15,896 bases of DNA from Betaproteobacteria bacterium (GCA_013205155.1 JABMMT010000009.1:1-15896); one strand, 5' to 3'; counted from the first letter of the stretch, positions 8,318 to 15,629 are shown. Made by a program: numbers and translations. The notes: generated by a model from the sequence alone, not told the origin.

Positions 8318-8345
8318 ATTATATACATTAAATATAATTAGTCAA
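8318..8345 (-). promoter_or_regulatory. Strong sigma-70 promoter of hns
   Basis: On the minus strand the -35 is TTGACT (8345-8340), the spacer is 16 bases and the -10 is a perfect TATAAT (8323-8318). This predicts transcription start near 8311 and a leader of about 40 bases before the hns ATG at 8269. It lies in DNA of about 21% G+C (25 of 120 bases counted over 8281-8400), a likely H-NS target, which suggests autoregulation. The rest of the 8270-8423 gap shows no gene. It holds a TATTTG-TAA-CAAATA inverted repeat at 8390-8404. Confidence 0.75.
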
Positions 8346-8423
8346 TATATATTCGGGTATTTACTGATTAATCACTTACTATAAATCATTATTTGTAACA
8401 AATATATTAGAAATAATCAATCA

Positions 8424-8834
8424 TTAAGTATTTACTTTGCGCAGAACAAATGTGCCGCTTGATTTTGCAGTTATCTCACCCGCCTCGTTTAATACAACGG
8501 CCTCACAGTAATTAATTGATTTACCAGATTTAAGAACCGTTCCTTCTACAACAATCATTCCAACTGAAGGACGCAAAAAACTGATTGTCATATCAATAGT
8601 AATAGCGCCCAAGGGATGATTCATTGCACTTCTAGCAGCAGCGGCCATCGCAAAATCCAGTAAGGTCATAATTACTCCTCCATGAGCAACCCCAAAACTA
8701 TTTTCATATTCAGGCTTCATATCTAAAGTAATCCGTGATTTTCCATTTTCAGCAAATTCTGGAACTACTCCCAAATGACTTAAAAAAGGGATAGCAAGAC
8801 CAAAATATTGAGTTGAGTTTTGTTTAGTAGTCAT
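8424..8834 (-). CDS. PaaI-type hotdog-fold thioesterase
   Basis: A 136-residue single hotdog-fold protein of the PaaI/YdiI-like acyl-CoA thioesterase family. The diagnostic helix segment is N45-SFGVAHGGVIMTLLD (H51-G52-G53, D60), followed by strands ITIDMTISFLRP and IVVEGTVLKSGKSINYCEAVV. Such enzymes hydrolyse aryl- or acyl-CoA thioesters in the cytoplasm; the substrate cannot be read from sequence. The gene lies upstream of hns on the same strand, with a 154-base gap and no obvious terminator, so some readthrough into hns is possible. No SD precedes the ATG. The putative promoter is so close that the transcript may be nearly leaderless. Confidence 0.9.
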   Translation of the reverse strand: MTTKQNSTQYFGLAIPFLSHLGVVPEFAENGKSRITLDMKPEYENSFGVAHGGVIMTLLDFAMAAAARSAMNHPLGAITIDMTISFLRPSVGMIVVEGTVLKSGKSINYCEAVVLNEAGEITAKSSGTFVLRKVNT

Positions 8835-8844
8835 AGAAATTTAG

Positions 8845-8878
8845 AAAATATATATATATATTTTCATTACCTTGTAAA
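8845..8878 (-). promoter_or_regulatory. Candidate thioesterase promoter on a 20-base TA palindrome
   Basis: Bases 8845-8864 are a perfect 20-base palindrome, AAAA-(TA)6-TTTT. On the minus strand TTTACA (8878-8873) lies 16 bases before a TATATA (8856-8851) inside it, a plausible -35/-10 pair for the thioesterase. The predicted transcription start is about 10 bases before the ATG. The remaining gap to 8928 must hold the divergent promoter of the beta-barrel gene; a weak plus-strand pair is TTGTAA (8872-8877) and TAGTAT (8897-8902) with a long 19-base spacer. Confidence 0.35.
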
Positions 8879-8928
8879 ATCTAATTACCTTTAGAGTAGT
8901 ATTTCTTAAAATATTAAGCTTAGATTAC

Positions 8929-9957
8929 ATGAGACTCACCATACTAGCCACAATCATTGTAGGCTTTAGCCAACAATGCATAGCACAATCTAATGCCACT
9001 ATAACTGCTCTTCCTCAAGCCTATAAATCTGTGTTAGTTAACGACTTGACAAACATTCTTTATGCCTCGCAAGGACTCTTAGCACTTAAAGCATCAAATT
9101 TAATTAACTCGCAATCAAATGATTGCACTGAATTTGCTGCTAATGGGATATGTACCCAGCTAGGCGCACGATATACCGAACTATCATCTCCAAAAATTGC
9201 CACAAGAAGTATCGTTCTTAATAGCGGTTATCAAATTTCGAATCAATGGCACATGGGTGCATATATTGACGCTGGTCATATTACCTCTCAGCCGAGCTAT
9301 ACCAATGTTACACAAAAAGGTAAAGATCCGATTCTGGGCGTTTATTCCGTTTACAAAGATAAAATCTGGGGGGCGCCATACAATTTTAGGGTAGGTGCCA
9401 ATACGGGCTCAACCTCAATTGATGTTTCTACGTCTAGCCTTGGAAGCTTAGGTTCCCTATCAAGAAATATCAATATTAAAGCTCAAAGTTATTTAGCAAT
9501 ATTGAGTACACAAATTCCTGTTGACCCAGCAGTAACCATCATACCCTACCTAGGCACAACCTACACAACCATGAATATAGATGGAAGCAACAACAATTCA
9601 TCAAGAATCTCAAATTTGCCAATTATTTTCAATGGCGTTTCAACCGAAATATTTGCGCTACAGCTTGGGCTAAATTCAGTCTATAAGCTAAATGATTCAA
9701 TCCTACTCGCAGCAACGGCGGGGATTCAGCATACTTTATCAAGCAGTATTAGTAATATGACCGCATCTTCATTGCCTGCTTTATCTGGATATACAGGAAA
9801 AACCGTTTTAGCAAATAATGTTCCTACATTTATGGCTCTCGCCAAATACAAAACCTACAAAAACCAAGAATTGACAGCAAAAATTATTTACAGGCAAGAG
9901 GTGTACCAGCGAATCGGTGTTACATCCTACAACCTCAACTACAGTATTGGTTTTTGA
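8929..9957 (+). CDS. Outer-membrane beta-barrel protein (autotransporter-barrel-like)
   Basis: A 342-residue predicted outer-membrane protein. It begins with a Sec signal peptide (MRLTILATIIVGFSQQCIAQ, cleavage likely after residue 20). After a helical-looking stretch (25-60), repeated alternating hydrophobic/polar strands run to the end, for example SIVLNSGYQIS, HMGAYIDAGHI, FRVGANTGSTSID, ATAGIQHTLS and SYNLNYSIGF. The last residue is phenylalanine, the usual signal for BAM-dependent barrel insertion. C66 and C75 could form a disulfide in a loop. The barrel resembles autotransporter beta-domains, but no passenger is present, so it is an orphan barrel of unknown function. It is A+T-rich (20 of 60 bases G+C at 9601-9660) compared with sucA (32 of 60 at 4741-4800). 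No SD precedes the ATG. It converges on tRNA-Pro and may be transferred DNA under H-NS control (inference). Confidence 0.82.
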   Translation: MRLTILATIIVGFSQQCIAQSNATITALPQAYKSVLVNDLTNILYASQGLLALKASNLINSQSNDCTEFAANGICTQLGARYTELSSPKIATRSIVLNSGYQISNQWHMGAYIDAGHITSQPSYTNVTQKGKDPILGVYSVYKDKIWGAPYNFRVGANTGSTSIDVSTSSLGSLGSLSRNINIKAQSYLAILSTQIPVDPAVTIIPYLGTTYTTMNIDGSNNNSSRISNLPIIFNGVSTEIFALQLGLNSVYKLNDSILLAATAGIQHTLSSSISNMTASSLPALSGYTGKTVLANNVPTFMALAKYKTYKNQELTAKIIYRQEVYQRIGVTSYNLNYSIGF

Positions 9958-9977
9958 AGCATTTGTAACCCTTAAAA

Positions 9978-10055
<78 letters not shown>

Positions 10056-10067
10056 ACGAGAGTCAAA

Positions 10068-10076
10068 ATTGTATCA
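10068..10076 (-). promoter_or_regulatory. Extended -10 promoter candidate for tRNA-Pro
   Basis: The minus strand reads TGATACAAT (10076-10068), an extended -10 (TGn plus TACAAT, 5 of 6 matches). It would start transcription near 10061, about six bases before the mature 5' end. There is no good -35, which extended -10 promoters tolerate. It lies just after the merR-type stop codon, so the tRNA may be transcribed independently of that operon. Confidence 0.45.
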
Positions 10077-10079
10077 GCA

Positions 10080-10430
10080 CTACTTAGCGAGGATGTTGAG
10101 GACTGCCAGTAACTCATCACGTAGCTTCAACTCACTACGAGCTTCATCTAGTCTGTTTCTAGCACCACTGATCGTAAAGCCTTCTTCATAAAGAAGTGCC
10201 CTAATCTTACGAATTAACACCACCTCGTGATGCTGATAGTAGCGACGATTACCGCGTCGTTTTTGAGGATTGAGCTGCGCAAATTCTTGTTCCCAATAGC
10301 GTAATACATGGGAACGTACGCCACATAAATCAGATACCTCACCAATAGTAAAGTAGCGTTTAGCAGGAATGGGGGGAAGTTGAGAGCTCAGCAATGCTGA
10401 GCTGATCTCAAACTCGGATTTCTCGAGCAT
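10080..10430 (-). CDS. MerR family transcriptional regulator
   Basis: A 116-residue regulator with an N-terminal MerR winged-helix domain at residues 25-85: YFTIGEVSDLCGVRSHVLRYWEQEF, then the wing KRRGNRRYY and HHEVVLIRKIRALLYEEGFTI. A short C-terminal helix (95-115) probably serves dimerisation. There is no Cys-rich metal site and no effector domain, so the inducer is unknown. It overlaps ihfA by 23 bases (10408-10430) in another frame. GGAG lies 4 bases before its ATG, inside ihfA, implying coupled translation. A merR-type gene after ihfA is common in betaproteobacteria, but its targets are not readable here. Confidence 0.92.
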   Translation of the reverse strand: MLEKSEFEISSALLSSQLPPIPAKRYFTIGEVSDLCGVRSHVLRYWEQEFAQLNPQKRRGNRRYYQHHEVVLIRKIRALLYEEGFTISGARNRLDEARSELKLRDELLAVLNILAK

Positions 10431-10731
10431 GAGACTCCACTACATCTTTTAGCTTTTGACTGGCATGAAACGTAACCACTCTTCTAGCTGCAATCGGAAT
10501 CATTTGACCTGTTTTGGGATTTCGGCCAGGACGGGCCGATTTATTGCGCAACTGAAAATTTCCAAAACCAGAAATCTTTACCTCAACACCAGCCTCAAGT
10601 GAATAACCGATTCTGTCAAAGAATGCGTCAATCATATCTTTAGCTTCGCGCTTATTCAAACCAACTTGATCAAAGAGTGCTTCAGAAAGTTCATTCTTTG
10701 TAACGGTGTCATTAATATTAAAGTCACTCAT
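10408..10731 (-). CDS. ihfA: Integration host factor subunit alpha
   Basis: A 107-residue HU/IHF-type DNA-bending protein. The N-terminal helices (TKNELSEALFDQVGLNKREAK) form the dimer body. The beta-arm carries the family signature GRNPKTGQMIPI from residue 69, with P72 as the intercalating proline. It partners with IHF-beta, encoded elsewhere, to bend DNA for transcription, replication and recombination. The position directly after pheT (47-base gap) is the conserved proteobacterial location and separates the alpha from the beta subunit. The SD is weak (AGAGA). Confidence 0.96.
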   Translation of the reverse strand: MSDFNINDTVTKNELSEALFDQVGLNKREAKDMIDAFFDRIGYSLEAGVEVKISGFGNFQLRNKSARPGRNPKTGQMIPIAARRVVTFHASQKLKDVVESHAREIRV

Positions 10732-10778
10732 TGCTGATTCTCTTATGCCTTTATTTCTGATATATGGGTAATACTAAA

Positions 10779-13238
10779 CTAGCGCAGACGGGCTGTACAT
10801 TTTTTTTCTACTGCGCCCAATAAAGATACCATTACTGCATCAATTTGGGTATCTTGCAAAGTTTCATTAGGGTTTAACATAGTGATGCGGAAAGCCAAAC
10901 TCTTTTCATCTGCAGCCATGCCACCCGATCCAGCTTTTGGCTTAAATTCATCAAACAGCTCAATATTTTGTACAAAATTTTGCTTGCTAGCCGTCATGGC
11001 ATCTAATAACGATTGTGCTGAAACGCTTTGCTTAACAACTAAAGCTAAATCGCGCTGCACTGCAGGAAATTTGCTTAAACCCTCGGGCACAGGCAAGCCA
11101 AGCTCGCGAATAGGCTCTAAATCGAATTCAAATAACACAGGTGCTTGCGGTAATTCATAGGCCTGCTGTAAGCCAGGGTGTAATTCACCAATCCATCCAA
11201 CCGCAAGCAAGCCACCGGCGGCTTTTAAAAATATCTTTGCACTTCGCCCAGGATGAAGTGCGGGGTGAGTGGCTGTCTCAGCGACAAAGTGCAGGGGATC
11301 TAAAACTCTCTCAAGATCGCCTTTGACATCAAAAAAATCTACTGCACGATTAACACTAGCCCATTGCTCTGGCACAAATGAACCATAAGCTAAACCGCTG
11401 ACCTTTTGTGGCTGATCAAATCCTGACACCTTGCCAGCTTGTTCTTGTATGGCGGAATCACGCTTAAATACCCGTCCGGACTCAAAAAGACGTATACGTC
11501 CTGTACCGCGATTCAAATTGGCTTTGAGGTTATTCAATAGACCACCCCATAATGTGCTGCGCATAACGCCATATTGATTTGCGATGGGGTTAAGAACAGC
11601 GATAACTTCTTTTTCAGTAGTGCCGGTAAGACGCTTTTCACTCTCAAGGTCTGTAAAGCCAAAGTTAACAACTTCTTGGTAGCCTTGTAATGCTAAGCGT
11701 TGGCGTAATAAATGGATGCCTCGCTTTGCCTCTGCATTAGCGCTCATTTTCAAAGAGGCCACTGGTGGTTTGTCCGGAATATTTTCAAAGCCGTAGATGC
11801 GAGCAACTTCTTCAATCAGATCTTCTTCAATCTCAATGTCAAACCGATAGCTTGGCGGGGTAACGATAAAAACATCGCCTGCTTCTTGTTTGAACTCAAA
11901 ACCAAGACGCTTAAAGACATCGCTCACAATCTCCTGAGTTAAAGGGATGCCAATCACCTTCATGGCACGCGCCAAACGCATGCGTACTGGTTTACGTTCG
12001 GGAAGATTAAATATTTGATCGTCAACAGGGCCGGCCTGACCACCGCAGACCTCTAAAATCAATGAAGTAATGTAATCAAGACTAGCAACGCTAGCTTGAG
12101 GATCAATTCCACGTTCAAAACGATGGGCAGCCTCACTACTAAAGTTAAAGTGGCGAGCTCTGCCCTGTATCGCAGAGGGTAACCAAAAAGCAGCCTCTAC
12201 ATAGATATTTTTAGTACTGTCGCTAATCGCACAATGTCGACCTCCCATGACTCCAGCCAAAGCAGCAGGTCCATTTTGATCAGCAACTACGGCAACACTA
12301 ATAGTATTGCCTGCAAAATTAGGCGCTGCTGGCTCAACCACTTGACCATTCAACAATTCCAAACTCTCCCCTGGGCGTGCCCAGCGGACTGTTATATTGC
12401 CCTGTAATTGATCAATATCAAATACGTGACTAGGCTGGCCCGTTTCTAGCATGACATAATTTGATAAATCTACTAGTGCGGAAATACTTCTTTGACCAGC
12501 ATTACAAAGACGCTGAATAATCCAATCAGGAGTCTTTGCCTGTGGATTCACACCACGTATCAAACGTCCTGAGAAGCGTCCACAAAGATCATTACCCTCG
12601 ATAGAAGCCTTCCATTTTTCATCAATACTAATCACCGGGGTAGATAACTTAGGTAAGCTTAAGGAAGCTCTGGTAATCGCCGAAACTTCTCTAGCCATTC
12701 CAATGATGGAGAGGCAGTCCGCTTTATTGGGAGTGAGTTTAACGACGAAGATTTGATCATCAAGATCTAAATATTCACGAATATCTTTGCCAATAGGAGC
12801 ATCCACAGGCAACTCTAAAATACCCTCATGATCATCGCCTAAGCCAAGCTCACGGCCTGAGCAAAGCATACCTTGGCTTTCTACACCACGCAACTTACCT
12901 ACTTTGATCATAAAAGGCTTGCCACCTGCTTCCGTAGGAGGCAACTCTGCACCTACTAAGGCGCAGGGAATCTTGATGCCAACACGTGCATTCGGTGCTC
13001 CACAAACGATTTGCAGTTCTTGTCCAGTGCCAGCATCTACCTTGCAAACTCGCAAGCGATCTGCATCTGGGTGCTGCTCAGCTGACAAAATTTTTGCCAC
13101 CACAACCTTGGTAAATGGAGGTGCAACAGAATGCTTCTCCTCAACTTCCAAACCAGCCATCGTCATAGCATGACTCAATGCATCGCTATCAATCGATGGG
13201 TTTACATATTGACGGAGCCAAGATTCAGAGAATTGCAT
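10779..13238 (-). CDS. pheT: Phenylalanine-tRNA ligase beta subunit
   Basis: An 819-residue beta subunit of the alpha2-beta2 PheRS. The domains in order are an N-terminal start typical of the family (MQFSESWLRQYVNP), an EMAP/OB-type tRNA-binding domain at about residues 39-150 (VVVAKILSAEQHPDADRL), the B3/B4 editing domain in the middle (RFSGRLIRGV, then SNYVMLETGQPSHVFD), B5, a degenerate synthetase-like core, and the C-terminal ferredoxin-like anticodon-binding domain from about 725 (LSKFPAVQRDLALVV) to the end. It clears mischarged Tyr-tRNA-Phe and recognises the tRNA. The gap to pheS is 20 bases with no strong SD, so coupled translation is likely. Confidence 0.97.
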   Translation of the reverse strand: MQFSESWLRQYVNPSIDSDALSHAMTMAGLEVEEKHSVAPPFTKVVVAKILSAEQHPDADRLRVCKVDAGTGQELQIVCGAPNARVGIKIPCALVGAELPPTEAGGKPFMIKVGKLRGVESQGMLCSGRELGLGDDHEGILELPVDAPIGKDIREYLDLDDQIFVVKLTPNKADCLSIIGMAREVSAITRASLSLPKLSTPVISIDEKWKASIEGNDLCGRFSGRLIRGVNPQAKTPDWIIQRLCNAGQRSISALVDLSNYVMLETGQPSHVFDIDQLQGNITVRWARPGESLELLNGQVVEPAAPNFAGNTISVAVVADQNGPAALAGVMGGRHCAISDSTKNIYVEAAFWLPSAIQGRARHFNFSSEAAHRFERGIDPQASVASLDYITSLILEVCGGQAGPVDDQIFNLPERKPVRMRLARAMKVIGIPLTQEIVSDVFKRLGFEFKQEAGDVFIVTPPSYRFDIEIEEDLIEEVARIYGFENIPDKPPVASLKMSANAEAKRGIHLLRQRLALQGYQEVVNFGFTDLESEKRLTGTTEKEVIAVLNPIANQYGVMRSTLWGGLLNNLKANLNRGTGRIRLFESGRVFKRDSAIQEQAGKVSGFDQPQKVSGLAYGSFVPEQWASVNRAVDFFDVKGDLERVLDPLHFVAETATHPALHPGRSAKIFLKAAGGLLAVGWIGELHPGLQQAYELPQAPVLFEFDLEPIRELGLPVPEGLSKFPAVQRDLALVVKQSVSAQSLLDAMTASKQNFVQNIELFDEFKPKAGSGGMAADEKSLAFRITMLNPNETLQDTQIDAVMVSLLGAVEKKCTARLR

Positions 13239-13258
13239 AGGGTTATCTATTTGCTTTC

Positions 13259-14305
13259 TTATGCAGGAAACTGCGCTAAGAAACGTAAATCATTTTCAAA
13301 GAAGAGACGTAAATCATCAATGCCGTAACGCAACATTGTTAAGCGCTCTAAACCAGAGCCAAATGCGAAACCGGTATAGCGCTCAGGATCAATTCCCATA
13401 TTACGCAATACATTAGGGTGAACCTGCCCTGCCCCTGAAATTTCTAACCAACGTCCAGCTAATTTGCCGCTACCAAAGGCCATATCAATTTCAGCAGATG
13501 GCTCTGTAAATGGGAAATATGAGGGGCGAAAGCGCACTTGCAACTCGTTTGTTTCAAAAAAGGTTCTTAAGAAGTCGGTATAAACACCCTTCAGGTCTGC
13601 AAATGAAACACCCTCATCAATCCATAGACCCTCAACCTGATGAAACATTGGTGAATGGGTTGCATCACTATCGACCCGGTAGGTTCTTCCGGGCGCTATT
13701 ACTTTGATGGGTGGCATCACATCAGCATTGGCATATTTTTTAACGTGCTCACTGGCATAACGTACTTGAATGGGACTAGTATGTGTGCGCAATAACAGAG
13801 GCTTATCTTTAGAATCTTTGCCATCGATATAAAAAGTATCCTGCATTGAACGGGCAGGATGATTTTCAGGACTGTTTAAGGCGGTGAAATTAAACCAATC
13901 AGTTTCTATTTCAGGGCCATCAGCCACATCAAAGCCAACAGAGCGGAAGATCTCTTCAACGCGTTCCCAGGTGCGCATCACTGGATGCAAACTACCAACT
14001 GCTTGACCACGGCCTGGTAAAGAAACATCAATCGATTCTGCAGCAAGGCGATGCATCAACACAGCATCGGACAAAGCTTGACGACGCTCTTGTAACGCAG
14101 CCTCTACTTGGGTTTTGATTTGATTAATTTGGGCGCCAGCACTTTTGCGCTCATCAGGCGACATTCCACCAAGCGCTTTTAAACGCTCAGTGAGAATACC
14201 TGACTTACCGAGATACTTGGCTTTCGCGTCCTCAAGAGCGGCCGAATCGGCAGCTCCGAGGAAATCACGTTTAGCATCCTCGACAATTGGGTCGAGAGAA
14301 ACCAT
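13259..14305 (-). CDS. pheS: Phenylalanine-tRNA ligase alpha subunit
   Basis: A 348-residue class II catalytic subunit. The N-terminal coiled-coil (about residues 1-90) contacts tRNA. The catalytic core shows THTS (174-177), HQVEG (222-226), motif 2 FRPSYFPFTEPSAEID (259-274) and motif 3 GFAFGSGLERLTMLRYGIDD (312-331), with A314 at the position that sets the phenylalanine pocket. It activates Phe and charges tRNA-Phe together with PheT. The ATG lacks a clear SD and follows a stem-loop bridging from the rplT stop, 28 bases upstream. No Phe-rich leader peptide is seen, so classical pheST attenuation is not apparent. Confidence 0.97.
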   Translation of the reverse strand: MVSLDPIVEDAKRDFLGAADSAALEDAKAKYLGKSGILTERLKALGGMSPDERKSAGAQINQIKTQVEAALQERRQALSDAVLMHRLAAESIDVSLPGRGQAVGSLHPVMRTWERVEEIFRSVGFDVADGPEIETDWFNFTALNSPENHPARSMQDTFYIDGKDSKDKPLLLRTHTSPIQVRYASEHVKKYANADVMPPIKVIAPGRTYRVDSDATHSPMFHQVEGLWIDEGVSFADLKGVYTDFLRTFFETNELQVRFRPSYFPFTEPSAEIDMAFGSGKLAGRWLEISGAGQVHPNVLRNMGIDPERYTGFAFGSGLERLTMLRYGIDDLRLFFENDLRFLAQFPA

Positions 14306-14306
14306 T

Positions 14307-14342
14307 GCAGCTTAGTTTTTAAGGAACTAAAGATTAAGCTGC
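14307..14342 (-). promoter_or_regulatory. Stem-loop spanning rplT stop to pheS start
   Basis: Inner arms TTAGTT (14312-14317) and AACTAA (14325-14330) enclose a 7-base loop. Outer arms GCAGC (14307-14311) and GCTGC (14338-14342) flank a one-sided bulge that contains the rplT TAA. On mRNA the structure ends one base before the pheS ATG (14305). There is no U-run, so it is not an intrinsic terminator. A ribosome finishing rplT would melt it, which suggests translational coupling (inference). Confidence 0.4.
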
Positions 14343-14699
14343 AGCGTTTACTACGGATTTAATCCGAGTAACCAAGGCGGCAAAAGCCGGCTTGTCCGCA
14401 ATGGCCATATCAGAAAGTACTTTACGATCGAGATCGATAGAGGCCTTCTTCATACCATTCATGAATACGCTATAGGTCATGTCATGCTCACGAACTGCCG
14501 CATTAATACGGGCAATCCACAAAGCACGGAATACACGTTTCTTGTTACGACGATCACGATAGGCATATTGACCAGCACGCATAACTGCTTGCTTAGCAAT
14601 ACGGAATACGTTTTTACGACGACCGCGGTAACCTGTTGCGGCATCAGTGATTTTTTTATGACGGGCTCTTGCAGTAACCCCACGTTTGACTCTTGGCAT
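14334..14699 (-). CDS. rplT: 50S ribosomal protein L20
   Basis: A 121-residue L20, normal length. The basic N-terminal tail (MPRVKRGVTARARHKKI) that penetrates 23S rRNA is followed by the globular domain with NKKRVFRALWIARINAAVREH and FMNGMKKASIDLDRKVLSDMA. L20 is needed early in 50S assembly. In characterised bacteria it also represses its own operon by binding mRNA that mimics its 23S site. A perfect-looking SD AGGAGA lies 5 bases before the ATG. The gap to rpmI is 25 bases. Confidence 0.98.
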   Translation of the reverse strand: MPRVKRGVTARARHKKITDAATGYRGRRKNVFRIAKQAVMRAGQYAYRDRRNKKRVFRALWIARINAAVREHDMTYSVFMNGMKKASIDLDRKVLSDMAIADKPAFAALVTRIKSVVNAAA

Positions 14700-14724
14700 T
14701 TGATTCTCCTAATCTAGTCTGAGG

Positions 14725-14922
14725 TTAAGCGTAAGGAAGCATGGAGCGAATTGACTTAACGTCAGCTTTCGCAACTTCGGTGGTACCACGCAAATGACGC
14801 TTGTTCTTTGTGGTCTTCTTGGTGAGGATGTGGCGTTTAAAAGCCTGGCCTCGTTTGATCGTTCCGCCTGCGCGAACCGTGAAGCGCTTCTTCGCGCTAC
14901 TCTTGCTCTTCATCTTGGGCAT
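14725..14922 (-). CDS. rpmI: 50S ribosomal protein L35
   Basis: A 65-residue L35 beginning MPKMKSKSSAKKRF with the typical basic core GGTIKRGQAFKRH and KTTKNKRHLRG. The reading frame is open to an ATG 30 bases upstream, but the family start is the ATG at 14922, preceded by AAAGGGGTG at proper distance. The upstream ATG has no SD. In E. coli rpmI is the site through which L20 represses itself, and this copy is preceded by a 140-base structured gap. Confidence 0.97.
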   Translation of the reverse strand: MPKMKSKSSAKKRFTVRAGGTIKRGQAFKRHILTKKTTKNKRHLRGTTEVAKADVKSIRSMLPYA

Positions 14923-15062
14923 AAAGCACCCCTTTATTGACTTGTGCAACATAGGTGGTAACCGACGGTTACGCTTCCTGTACCCAGAAACACTTCCTAC
15001 TACCAGTGTCCTTAGTTATTCACTGAGGACACCTCCCTGCATCAGAACTAGGTGATACCCAG
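14923..15062 (-). promoter_or_regulatory. Structured infC-rpmI leader, candidate L20 autoregulatory region
   Basis: This 140-base gap is long for the operon. It has two perfect inverted repeats: GTGTCCT (15006-15012) with AGGACAC (15026-15032), extended by two further pairs after one mismatch, and GTAACCG (14958-14964) with CGGTTAC (14966-14972). The second ends about 35 bases before the rpmI ATG. Neither has a U-run, so neither is an intrinsic terminator. By analogy with E. coli, where L20 binds upstream of rpmI, a ribosomal-protein control site is plausible, but no L20 motif is proven here. Confidence 0.45.
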
Positions 15063-15587
15063 TTACTTAGCCTTACGAATGGGGGCCAATACCATCACCA
15101 TCTGGCGACCTTCCATTTTTGGAAACTGTTCAACTTGGCCATGCTCTAGCAAATCCACCTTCAAACGCTCCAACATTCTTACTCCGATTTCTTGGTGGGC
15201 CATTTCACGACCCCGAAACCGCAGCGTAATCTTTGTCTTATCGCCATCTTCCAAAAAGCGGATTAGATTGCGTAGCTTTACTCCGTAGTCACCATCATCA
15301 GTGCCAGGACGGAATTTAACTTCCTTCACCTGAATCACTTTTTGCTTCAGCTTTGCTTCATGCATCCGCTTGGCTTCTTGGTACTTGAATTTGCCAAAGT
15401 CCATAATTCGGACTACGGGTGGTTCAGCTGTCGGAGCAATTTCAACCAGATCGGTCTCTTTCTCTTCTGCTGCAGCCAAGGCTTCACTCAATTTAACTAC
15501 ACCGATGGGCTCTCCATCAATTCCAATCAAACGCACTTCAGGAGCAGTAATTTCCCGGTTAATGCGCTGCAATTTTTCAGTAGCGAT
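15063..15587 (-). CDS. infC: Translation initiation factor IF-3 (ATC start)
   Basis: IF-3 of 174 residues when started at the ATC codon at 15585-15587. The product then begins M-ATEKLQRINREITAPEVRLI, the expected N-terminus. The next usable codon is a TTG (15572) that would remove five residues and leaves the SD far away. AAAGGA lies 9 bases before the ATC. The N-domain runs to about residue 80, the linker contains FKYQEAKRMHEAKLKQK, and the C-domain contains VKFRPGTDDGDYGVKLRNLIRFLEDGDK and RFRGREMAH. IF-3 rejects non-canonical start codons, so a rare start makes its synthesis self-limiting, as with AUU in E. coli. It follows thrS by 42 bases. Confidence 0.93.
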   Translation of the reverse strand: MATEKLQRINREITAPEVRLIGIDGEPIGVVKLSEALAAAEEKETDLVEIAPTAEPPVVRIMDFGKFKYQEAKRMHEAKLKQKVIQVKEVKFRPGTDDGDYGVKLRNLIRFLEDGDKTKITLRFRGREMAHQEIGVRMLERLKVDLLEHGQVEQFPKMEGRQMVMVLAPIRKAK

Positions 15588-15629
15588 CTTCTTAATTCCT
15601 TTAAAAAAACAATAAAAACCGTCTCACCC

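Noticed and set aside
8356..8437. Direct repeat GTATTTACT near 8356 and 8429
   Set aside because: Nine bases in very A+T-rich DNA, and one copy is the coding end of the thioesterase; chance is likely.
14923..14952. Ten-residue N-terminal extension of L35
   Set aside because: The upstream ATG has no SD, whereas the ATG at 14922 has a strong one and gives the standard 65-residue L35.
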